From the NCBI GenBank assembly GCA_963920705.1, contig OY987229.1, positions 24,339,728-24,403,727 of the forward strand: DNA of 64,000 bases, written 5' to 3'. Made by a program: the position numbers and the translations under genes. Shown piece after piece: positions 31,357-41,141 of this stretch. The notes beneath the pieces are model-generated. The model had not been told where the DNA came from and did no database searches. It saw nothing but the letters and a program-made list of their open reading frames with translations. This DNA comes from Odiellus spinosus (taxonomy: Eukaryota > Arthropoda > Arachnida > Opiliones > Phalangiidae). Position 1 is the stretch's first letter; each line of letters begins with the position of its first letter.

Positions 31357-32034
31357 CGCAATTTGAAACGTCACTTGAGATATCACCTGTCTAACGACAA
31401 AAGGTTCGTATGCGAAGTTTGCGGAAAAGGTTTCACCCAAATAGGAAATCTGACGACCCACAAACGCAAGCACACGGGAGAAAGACCTTTTCAATGCGAG
31501 GAATGCGGCAAGAGTTTCGCCTTGAAATTCGTCATGATGGAACACATGCTAATTCATTCGGGTATCAAGTCGCATTTATGCACGTTCTGCGGAAAATCTT
31601 TTTCTCAGAACGCCGCGTTGCGAACTCACGTACGCAGTCACACCGGCTTTAAACCGCACAAATGCGAGCAATGCGGCAAATGTTTCGCCGTACGAGAGAA
31701 ATTAACCCTTCATTTGTTAACGCATACGGGAGAGAGACCGCATCAATGCGAAGTTTGCGAAAAAAGATTCAGTCAAAAATATAATTTGACGGTACACATG
31801 CGCACGCACACCAGGGAGAAGGCTAGGGTTAAGAAGCCACCGCCTGTTATAGAAGAGAGCCCGAGTAGTTCCATGATTGAACCGACAGCCGCCGCTAGAT
31901 TGTGGAAAAAGACGTCGGCCCAAATGGCCGCCGATGATCGGTCATTTATCGAATCAGCCGGGGTTAATTACTTTAATTTTGGATATCAGCCAACCATGGT
32001 CATGCCAGGGACTAGTTACTATACGCAGTTGTAG
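31357..32034 (+). CDS. ZF20: last C2H2 zinc-finger exon of the array
   Basis: Phase-0 exon after TATCCCTAG, opening R-N-L-K-R-H-L-R-Y-H; the Met position is TTG. It has a half-finger and five fingers, 225 codons. Paralogue of ZF19 with the same pre-tail segment and tail. No further finger exon or copy of the upstream element is seen downstream, so this is the 3' end of the array in this window. Confidence 0.91.
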   Translation, partial: RNLKRHLRYHLSNDKRFVCEVCGKGFTQIGNLTTHKRKHTGERPFQCEECGKSFALKFVMMEHMLIHSGIKSHLCTFCGKSFSQNAALRTHVRSHTGFKPHKCEQCGKCFAVREKLTLHLLTHTGERPHQCEVCEKRFSQKYNLTVHMRTHTREKARVKKPPPVIEESPSSSMIEPTAAARLWKKTSAQMAADDRSFIESAGVNYFNFGYQPTMVMPGTSYYTQL

Positions 32035-33225
32035 GTAATTGGCCCTATTTTAACAAAAATTGGTATTGTTTTAAAACTATGATTGCCATCAAATTTACAA
32101 TATTGATCAACGAAAATATATAAAGGAAAGAATTAAAGTGACCCTGTGATCAATTGGTCACGAAATCGAATTATAATTCTATGTTCCTATTTCAAGGTCA
32201 GCACTAAGGTCGTGTGGGTAATACAGACCCCATCAATTAATTTCCATTGATATTTTTATATTATAAAAAAAAATGGAAAATAATTTCATCCACAAGTAAC
32301 AAAAATGGTTACATGGTCACTTTAATTAATAGTACTAGAAGTAAATATGCGGAAGTACGTATCCCTTCAACGATTATAACCAAAAAAAAAGAATTTACAG
32401 GCTTTGTATGGAACCTGGATAAGTCTGGGATTTCTTGAATGGTGGAAAATTGGTCACCTTATTTAGTTTTTGGCGGGAAACCGCGTTTCCCGCCAAAGGC
32501 GCGAACAAATTGAAAAGGTTATCACTCCCGAAATAGGCTTAGGATACGTAATTTCCTGTTATTTACTCCTGATAGTACAAGATATGTTGAAAATTAAGAT
32601 CATGGCTACAAAGGAAAAATCGATAATTCCAGAATTTTAATTCGTAAAAATAAAAATATGATAAGTGGTTAAGTTAGACCGGTGCTTAGGTACGTGAGTG
32701 ATTCCAATAAACTGAATTGGAATGGAACATCTACCAGAATTTTATTACGAACAAAATTAGTTTTTAAATGTTACTTTATGCTGGATTCCCAAATTAGACG
32801 ATTGGAGAGCGTTCCTTGTTTTTAGATTCACCATCAAGTGGAGTTTTTTTCTTCGTTTTAAACCGAATAAGTCTACAATTTTTTTCGATATTTAGTAATA
32901 AAAAAATCGTGTAAAATCTTTAAATTCTTTGTCTTAATTTTGTAATGTCTCGTTTTTAACGAGCGTAAGATGAATTGGTCATTTAAGAGGAATGCAATTT
33001 TTAGCCGAATATGCAAGTTGTGGAAAATCGTAATCACCCGTTATTGGAACCAGAAGCATTATCAAGTACCGTAATAATTTAATTAAACTTAATTAGTTTT
33101 TAACTCTAGAAGCTAATAATCCCAAACTATAGGTTGTAGCGTAAGTTTCTAACTTATATTCTATAAGGTAAGTTATTAACTTATGGTTGTAGCTATTTTT
33201 TATTTTCCAAGTTTTGAATACTCAT
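32035..33225. other. Region 3' of the array
   Basis: No supported gene. A near-match to the array element (GTTGTGGAAAATCG) at about 33016 is not followed by a finger exon. Confidence 0.5.
33132..33193. repeat. Hairpin of the same AAGTT...AACTTA family
   Basis: GTAAGTTTCTAACTTATA is followed by an inverted imperfect copy (GGTAAGTTATTAACTTATG), with GTTGTAGC on both outer sides. Confidence 0.65.
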
Positions 33226-33501
33226 AGCCGCGTTCGTACTAGGCAGCTTGGAATCGATTTAAAAGGTTTCAAATTGTTTCCCTATTGTGAACGGGAAGCA
33301 ATCTTTTCTCGAATCGATTTGATTCTTGAAACTGCTTCGGGAACCAGTTTCGTATCGATTCGGCTGGTTTCAACTGAACCGATAGATGAAGCTACGCTTA
33401 AAACTATTCCTGTCGATTCGAATTATCGGTTTGATTTTACAGTTTCAAATGCTAGTGTGACCGTAGCTTTTGTTAAACCAAAACGAAAAGTAGTGGCGTG
33501 A
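33226..33501 (+). CDS. Orphan coding stretch, possible last exon
   Basis: An open frame of about 92 codons ends in TGA at 33499-33501 and begins after a possible acceptor (CTCATAG). The composition is protein-like with no repeats: a mixed alpha/beta-looking sequence with LGIDLKGFKLFP near the start, SFVSIRLVS in the middle and a basic end (VKPKRKVVA). No zinc finger, signal peptide or membrane segment is seen, and I do not recognise a family. It sits just 3' of the zinc-finger array on the same strand. It could be a last exon of a separate gene or a non-finger alternative exon of the array. Confidence 0.4.
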   Translation, partial: SRVRTRQLGIDLKGFKLFPYCEREAIFSRIDLILETASGTSFVSIRLVSTEPIDEATLKTIPVDSNYRFDFTVSNASVTVAFVKPKRKVVA

Positions 33502-34656
33502 ATGTCAAGCTGTACCTTCCACTTCGGGCATGAGCTTCATACTCCCTTTAAATGGAACACGTGTCGTAACTTCGCGTAAAAGTTAGTTCAAGGTTCAATC
33601 GATTCGAAGAATTCTTCGTGTTCAACTTATTATTTATTCCGCAGTAGTTACCTTCAAATGACTTTTTGTTTGAATGGATTAATCTAGAAAGTCTACGAAA
33701 CCGGAACCTTGTTGGTTAATTTACAATCTATTATTGAGTTCTTTCGAGAACGCACCAGACCTAAATTTCAGCGTTAATTTAGATCCTTTCTAAGATTGTT
33801 ACTCAGTATAGGGGAAAGAGTCAATTTCGAGTGGTTTAATATTTTATAAGTTAATTCTAATCTGTTTTTCCGTAGCTATTTGGAAATAGTGTGATTAAGT
33901 TAGCGTGCAGTTTACCGAACTGCAATGCGCAGTGTGTGCGGAGTAAAGGTATAAGAACGCTTTTCAGTCATTAGTTAAGCTCGAAAGAGATCAAAATAAC
34001 GTTTGGTGTAAAAAAATAGATAAATCGCTCATTCGAAGGCGAAAGGAACATTTTCGTATTCTAGGTAGTTATATTTAGCTTCTAGAAAGCCTTTGTTTCC
34101 GATAATAACTGAAGTTAATTTTAATTTTAACGAAAGGGTGTTAAGATGGCTTTTCAACCGCTGGTTTAAACCAAGTATTTTTTTAATTTTAGATTAAACC
34201 GGATTTTTGCCAACTTTGAGCTTTAGGACTCAACTAAGATTTAATTTTTAATACTAGAGGTAAGCTAGTACTGTACTGATTATTTTTGGTATCATAGTGT
34301 TTACGTTAAGTGTTCTTAGTGAAATTATAAATTTCAATAGTAATGGTTTCTTCCGTTGTTTATCGGGTAAGCTTTTCTTTTTTTATTCAATGAATAAGGA
34401 CACACCTTTTTAGTAAATATTTTTGTAATTGTATAATCATTATAGCACGTAAAAGCATTTTACGAATTTTCCCACGAATCTATGAGATTCGTGACGTTTT
34501 CTCAGGATGAACCATTCCAATATACGGGGGATTTATTGAACTACGCCCTTATGTGGAACTCATCCACCATGTAATATCTCATTTAAATTCGTGCTTTTGC
34601 TTACTAAGATCAAGGGGAAATTGGACAATTGAACAAAGTGTTCTTAGATGCAAAAA
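33502..34656. other. Intergenic, no gene seen
   Basis: AT-rich and without a convincing coding frame. Confidence 0.5.
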
Positions 34657-34720
34657 AACTCTTAAAGGGAGAATGCAACCTCATAACGAGTTGCGATTCC
34701 TTATCGTTTAAATAGCAGTT
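34657..34720. mobile_element. Solo left end of the AAAGGGAGAATG MITE
   Basis: CTCTTAAAGGGAGAATGCAA through GATTCCTTATCGTTTAAATA matches 29901-29965; no right end follows. Confidence 0.7.
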
Positions 34721-34783
34721 TATTTTCCACTTCAGCTTTCCTTTAAACAGGTTGAAAAATATTACATTTTTAAGACATTAAGT

Positions 34784-35787
34784 CATACCAAAAGTCTGAT
34801 AAGACTTCATACAAAAAGTCCTTAACTGGCGCAGGGGCCTGAAACGTGTTGTTTTCAGTGCTTTCCCCTTTCTACGCGTAGGCAGATATCTCTGTAAAGC
34901 GGCACCTAAAATCACGTGACTTTTGCGCCACTTCACCAAACATCTAATGAAATTAGTGGCTACGCGTTGCAAAAAGTAGTACCCCCGGTTTTTACATATA
35001 TAAGACATCTTTTACCACTTTTGAAGTCATGGTAACAAATAAGAAATGAAATTCAAAGCAATTTTTCCGATAGAATTAATTAGCAATATTAATTATTAAA
35101 CCATTATTGGCCTGATTTAACCACATGAATCACTGTTGGTTGTTTCACTATGTTCGTCTGCTGCATTGTTTTGGTATTCTCACCACTATGGCTCCCAAAA
35201 CTTTGTAAGTAAACCTATTTTACTTTTAAACTAATTTTAAATGAAATGTAATAAGTTTTTTGAACTATTGAATTGGGTTTGAATAAAAACTTTGAAATAT
35301 CAATTATTTTCCTGATGCTAAGAAATGTTTAAGGAAACATCTTGATTTAAAAAATCGTTTAAAGACGTAACGCCCGAGTTTTAATCGTTTGTTTAAATTT
35401 AAGAAACCTCACTTCGTACTATTTAAACTTTTAAATCGCAATTAATCCTTTTTAAACGTTTGTTTACATTTAAGAAACCTCCATTCCCCGAAACTTGTCA
35501 ATGTTTTACTATCCTGCCCTTCCCGTGCACTAAGGGCCTTCAAGGCCCCTTGTACGTTGTCCCCCTAATAAATAAATAAAGAAACCTCCCTTCGTACTAT
35601 TTTCAGGACTTCCGTATAACTCGCCTAGCTATTGGCTAGTTTTGAATTTAGCTATCTCGTTCTCATTGGGTGCTGTAGACTAGCGTCGTCTGCACTGTAA
35701 ATTACATGTTTTCTATAGCCAAAGCAAGAACCGGGCGCCAGTTAAGGACTTTTTGTATGAAGTCTTATCAGACTTTTGGTCATACCA
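34784..35787. mobile_element. About 1-kb fold-back element with 50-bp inverted ends
   Basis: Left arm (34784-34833) TCATACCAAAAGTCTGATAA onward and right arm (35734-35787) are inverted, sharing ACTTCATACAAAAAGTCCTT and AACTGGCGC. No transposase is visible; the open frame inside (minus, 34778-35008) overlaps an arm and is not supported as a gene. Confidence 0.85.
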
Positions 35788-35869
35788 TTTATAAAAAAGG
35801 GTGGGATAGCTTGCAAAAATTATATCTGGTCTAGTGTAGCGATCCAAATTAAATGATTTTAATTATCAG

Positions 35870-38487
35870 AAAGATTGCCGAGCCGTTTATAAGTGGGGAA
35901 GATTACAGCGAAGCTGCCAAGAAAAATGTAGGTGAAATCATTAATATCATACTTTAGTTATATTTCCTCGAAGCGCGCTACCTTTTTTGCCGAGTCTTTT
36001 TCGAGAGAGCAACCGAAAAATGGGCACTGTTTTTACTGGTATGATTGGGTTTTCTAATACCTATACCTCTCCTCAACCTTGGAAGTGATAAAAATTGCCG
36101 TTAAATAGAACTTGTTTCTGAAGTAAATGCACGCTTTTTTCAAGGTCGCAACCAAGTTATTTTATATTATCATCTATTGGTTGCTCTCTCGTACAAAATA
36201 CTTGATCTTTACGGCTCTGACTCGCCCAGTTAAATATTAGAGTGAAGTCTCTCGCTCTAAAGCATCGATTGAAATTAACTTTGATTTATTTGCAATTAGT
36301 TAACGGATGTATTGGCATATCCGTCGGCATTTTCCAATCTGGACGCTAGTTTGTGGTCATCGAGTCATCCCTGGGTGGAAACCCGATATAGAATTGTCTC
36401 CGGAAAAGAGATGGGTTACGTTTCTGATATCTGGGCCGTTTTCCATCTAATAGATCTCTCTGTAAGCCTATAAAAATTAGCTAGGAAAATGATTTCATCC
36501 ATCATTTTGAGTTCTTATAGAAACTACGTTTTAAAGGGAAAATGTAGCCTAATAAAGGGTTTAAATAGGCCTAACCCACCAGTAAAAAAATAACAAAATA
36601 GACTTACGGAGGTCAGCTGAATTTCTTGAGTCAGTGAACAATTGAATATTATTGGAAGTCTCGCGGAGATCTCGCCTTAACGAAGGGCATTCGTTCATTG
36701 GTCGCTGACCAATCAACGCGAAGAATATCAGCTGATATCCGTGAATCCAGCTAAGCCTATTTTGATGGTATATGTTTTAAATTTATTTCTAGTTTAATAT
36801 TTGTTTGTAATTTTCTTACTTTATTATATCTTTATTGTTGAATGTAGGTTTTAATTGTGGAGGTGTGTATTCTGGTATTTGGTTCTCTGCTTTCTCATAT
36901 AAGCGAGAAAATGTTTTTCGAAAGAAATTGCGGCATCAAAGGGAAAAATCCAATTTCAAATAACAGTATGGCCCAGCTGCAATTCAAAATCATTGGAATG
37001 ATAATGATATTTAAACGTAAGTAGTGCTCGTTGAAAAAAGATTTTCGCGCGGTTTTTTTCGTAAAGGTACTTAATCGAGAATGTCAACTACCTTTCGTAC
37101 GAAAATTATCGTTTATTACCCGATTTTATTTATTACAATCGTTCGTACTGATCGTTTATTACAGTGATTTTAATTTTATGGGTGTTTTGATGGGATCTAT
37201 TGACAGCTAGCTGCAAACTGCCAGAAAGCAGCGGTAGTAGGATTTTTATTGGATCGATTTTATTCTCGTCACTCGTGATGATGTCGTATTTAGCGTCTCA
37301 CTTCATCACGGTCATCACGTTTATTGGAAAGCCAAAGCGAATAGAAACTATGGCTGATATTCTTAAGTATTCCGATATTAGGCCACTTATACCCGGATTC
37401 TTCGAGAAATTATTTTTGGTAAAGTACATACGTGTTCCGTAAAACTTAACTCGTATTCAAATTCAATTTTCTCTCCTTGAAAACGGAGAAAAAACGAATT
37501 TCAAATCCTCTCTACGAGAAAACAGTTGAATATTTTTTAATGAAATTTTGTATAGGTGCTCAATAGCTCACCCTATAACTATACTATTTTAATATTGATC
37601 AGTTATCATAAGTTAATTACTAACTTAATGTTTTTTTTTAAGACTAGTGGCTCCCGAGACATGGTTTTAGTGTGGAGAAAGGCCGAAGAATTGAAATCCA
37701 TTTGTGGATTCATCGAACAATACGAAGAACTCGATACGAACGTGGCCGAAGGCAAAGCAATCCTCTTTTTCGACCAGTTCTATTCGGCTTACAGGATATC
37801 GCGTAGTACTAAGACTGGATTTTATATCAGTCCCGTAGATTATGGAAATATGTTTCGTTTCTACTCGATCAGAAGTTCCTTGCCACATACGACCAAAGAT
37901 ATCATCAACAAAAGGTCAGTTCCGTTAAAATGAATTACTTCAGAAGTATACGGGAAGAAGTAGGTATCCTGGATTTTATAGGCGACGTCAATTTTTACGC
38001 TAGTGGTGAAAAACCGCGGATGAATACACGAAAAGTAGCACGCCACACCCAAAAATCAAAATTTGGACGCGCAAATATTTCTTAAGTGCAATGGATGTCT
38101 CCCATTAGTTAAAGGGGACTCGCATACTTCCTCTTATTTACTTCTGGTTACATTTAGTCTCTGAATGATCTCATGATTCAACAATCATGGTGATTCAATT
38201 TTCTTAGAAATTTGTTTTTTATTATTTCTAGGCACTTGGTATTTCAAGAAGGTGGTTTCTATCCAATGGCTTATTCATTCATACACCGAAAAATCGGCAG
38301 ATTTCTTTTTGGAGTTGACTTTAAGACCGTGACTTTGGATATAATACATTTAGTTCCCGCGTTTTTCTTTTATTCTTTTGGGTGTTCCGTGGCCATTGCC
38401 TCATTTTTGACCGAATGTATTTGCGCGAACTGGATCATTTTAAACACTAAGATAAGAAAGGTATCGCGTATACTTAATCCGTCCTGA
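35870..38487 (+). CDS. IR-C: ionotropic-receptor-like gene, possibly incomplete
   Basis: Divergent relative of ionotropic glutamate receptors; in arthropods such proteins are mostly ligand-gated cation channels of chemosensory neurons. Supported exons: 36848-37016 (M1 LVFGSLL, pore helix LQFKIIGMIMI), 37207-37418 (pore end KPSCKLP, then M3 ILFSSLVMMSYLASHF), 37643-37914 (S2 ligand lobe) and 38232-38487 (end of S2, M4 HLVPAFFFYSFG, stop). Phases are continuous and match IR-A and IR-B. Less certain 5' exons are 36350-36461 and 35870-35927. The exon matching the 171-nt S1 exon of IR-A/B was not found; a repeat fills that interval. No start codon was identified, so the gene may be decayed. Confidence 0.72.
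36531..36816. mobile_element. AAAGGGAAAATG MITE inside IR-C
   Basis: Left end TTAAAGGGAAAATGTAGCCT then TTTAAATAGGCCTAACCC; right part GCTAAGCCTATTTTGATGG and TTTATTTCTAGTTTAATATT, the inverse of 29976-30008. It occupies the interval where an S1 exon is expected. Confidence 0.8.
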
Positions 38488-39107
38488 ATATGATACCCAC
38501 GGAATAACAGAGTACAATAAACAAAAAGATTTTACAGCTATGACTGAATCCAATTAAGCCTTATATAAATAAATGTAATAATGCAGGTTTGTGTTTTTAT
38601 TATTAAAACCTGTAAGTAGGCAAATTTGAATGGGGTCTACACTGTGTTATATATATATAATATCATACTTATTATATATAACTTATGATCATAGTGTAGG
38701 GTCTATCCACTCTTTACCATAACGAGAGCGTCACGTCATTTCTTACGTGTCCTACAGCAAACGTAAGGGAAGTAGCAGTTCTTTTCCTAAAAATAATCTA
38801 GCATCAAACTTAAGGGAATTTCAATTTACAAGCAGCCCTATTTTGTAACCATTCGGAATCTAATTTTCAATTGAAAACTTGATTCGAACTTATATACATA
38901 CTAAATATGGAATCTGGGCGCTTAAAACGTTTAAAGGATATTTCCAGCCCTCATTTTCCAACAAAGCTTAAATTATATCGTCTGCTAAATAGTCTCTACA
39001 ACTTTCAGCCTTTGAAATTTGAACATCGAATTATTTGAGATGGTGTTTGTTTTCAACCGCTATTATAAATTAATTTTTAAAGCCTAAATAATTGCTAAAA
39101 TTTTAAA
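38488..39107. other. IR-C to MBOAT7 interval
   Basis: Contains an AT-rich palindromic block (about 38645-38690, TATATATATAATATCAT...) and presumably the MBOAT7 promoter; nothing else seen. Confidence 0.5.
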
Positions 39108-41141
39108 ATGTTAATTGATGATGTAATATACATCTCTTTATTGCTTCTCTCAGTCGCGATTGGCTACCATATTCAGAGAATTAAAGATGCGGGCCAAAAA
39201 CAGTTACGCAGTACCTTGATAGGAATTATAGTAACGTTATTGGTATCGGGATTACACATAATCCACCCGTTAATTCTTACTACAATTAACGCATTTATAG
39301 TATTATGTTGTAACAAAAGGTACGTATGAGCTAAATTTCTCTGATAATAAGGTTTAAATTAGACCAATCTCAATTTGAGCGCCTACACTGCCTTAATTTT
39401 TGTGAAACAAACTTTTTTACAGGTATTGTCACGTTGTTAGTTTCGCGTTTGGTTTTTCTTACCTGGCTTTCTTTCGTATGATTCATTATTTGGGGTTCGA
39501 GGAGCCTCCTACTCACACAAACGCTATTCTAATGATTCTCACGTTAAAAGTAAGTCCCATAGTTTAATTTACATCTTAACCCTCCCATTAAGGATGATTT
39601 TTAAGCAAACTCTTTTTGATTGCGCGGTCATAGATGGTTGGGTTGGCTTTTGAAGCGAACCAGTCTTGGAAACGAAGCAAAGAGAAAGTAGATCAATTCC
39701 GGGTTTTGAAGCTATCCTTCTTGGATATTTTCAACTACGCCTTCTGTTACGCGGGAATACTCATAGGTAAGTTTAATATTTAAAGAAGCAGCCCTTACCC
39801 TTAGAGAAACGTTTGTTTTGTCACGCGTATTTGTAAATAGGCCCGTATTTCAAGTACCAGACTTACTGGGACATGATGAACGCCCCTTATCAGAGTCACA
39901 TTTCTAGTCATTGCCTTTCATTCCTGAAGCGCAGGATTATTGTCATTCCAATTTACATTCTCATGTATTTAACCTCTCAGTATTTCTTTCCCGTTGAGGT
40001 AAGACGTCCCTATCAATGATCTCGACATTGTTAATTCCTTATTGATATAAATCAACCCTTTTCAACGTAGTATTTGGTGTCAGATGAGATAAAGGAGTCT
40101 CCGTTTTGGCATCGCGTTCTCTACATGACTCCGGTCTTCTTTAATTTTCGCATGAGAATCTACACGGGCTTCATTTTGGGAGAGTGCGTTTGCATCATGG
40201 CTGGATTGGGAATTTATCCCGAGGTGAGCAAACCCGAAGCAGGAGCCGGTCCCACCGATCTCGACGCTCTCGCTGCCTTGTAAATATTTTTTATATATTT
40301 ATTTCTTAAATTAAAATCTCCCTCTGATTCTAATTTTGTAATTATTTTAACATAATTCTAGTTTGTCTACTCCCGATAAATGGAGTACCGCAAAGTACAG
40401 CTACGAAACTGTCCACAACATTGAAGAGTATGGCAGCGAATTGAAACCTCTAGTCCGTGATGGCATTCGAAGCTGGAACAAAACGGTGCAATTTTGGCTG
40501 GCAGTTTTCATCTATAAACAACTACCTTATTCCAAAAACATCAGGTAACCATTTTGAAATGAGGGAAAGGAAATTTCATAACCTATTTCGATTAGATAGA
40601 GCCTTTAAGGCTTTTTTACGCGATCACGGGCTAAAAAAATGTTTTTTTTCATCACATTTTTATTAATTTTCAACGTAAATAACTTGATTTCATAATCCTC
40701 CGCGCTTTTACGTCATTTTTCGTAAAAATTCGTAACCCCCAATCATGCATATCTCTAAACGCGTAAGGATTGTTTTCCAGAATGGTGTTAACGATGTTGA
40801 TCAGTTCATTTTGGCACGGAGTGCACCCTGGCTACTATCTCTGCCTGATGAGTGCCCCGTTCTTCCTGATGGCGGAAGTTGAGATGGAAAAAGGTTTCCG
40901 TAAAGGGGCTCCCCTCGTTTTGCGATACCTTTTCGATTGGGTTTGGTGGATCTTTAAAATGCAATCTTTCGCCTACATGGGCATGGCCTTTATACTTTTG
41001 CGCGTAGATAAGACCTTCTATTACTGGAAAAGCATTTATTTCTGCGGTCATTTACTGGTTGGGTTGCTTTTTCTCGTTGGTAGATCAATGACCATTGTCA
41101 GGAAAAAATTTACTAAAAAAACTGAGACTAAAATTGAGTAA
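39108..41141 (+). CDS. MBOAT7: Lysophosphatidylinositol acyltransferase, MBOAT7 type
   Basis: Membrane-bound O-acyltransferase that in characterised animals loads polyunsaturated acyl-CoA onto lysophosphatidylinositol in the endoplasmic reticulum. Exons: 39108-39319, 39423-39549, 39634-39766, 39841-39998, 40071-40279, 40362-40544, 40781-41141. All have GT-AG borders and continuous phases, giving 460 aa (human MBOAT7 is 472). The catalytic residues of the family are present: Asn319 in RSWNKTVQFW and His353 in SFWHGVHPGYY. Other matches include GPYFKYQTYWD and the Gly-rich loop GAGPTD. Many hydrophobic segments are visible. The start ATG follows an AT-rich leader. A candidate AATAAA is at 41468. 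Confidence 0.95.

Noticed and set aside
34778..35008. 76-codon minus-strand frame
   Set aside because: Overlaps the terminal inverted repeat of the 34784-35787 element; no family match.
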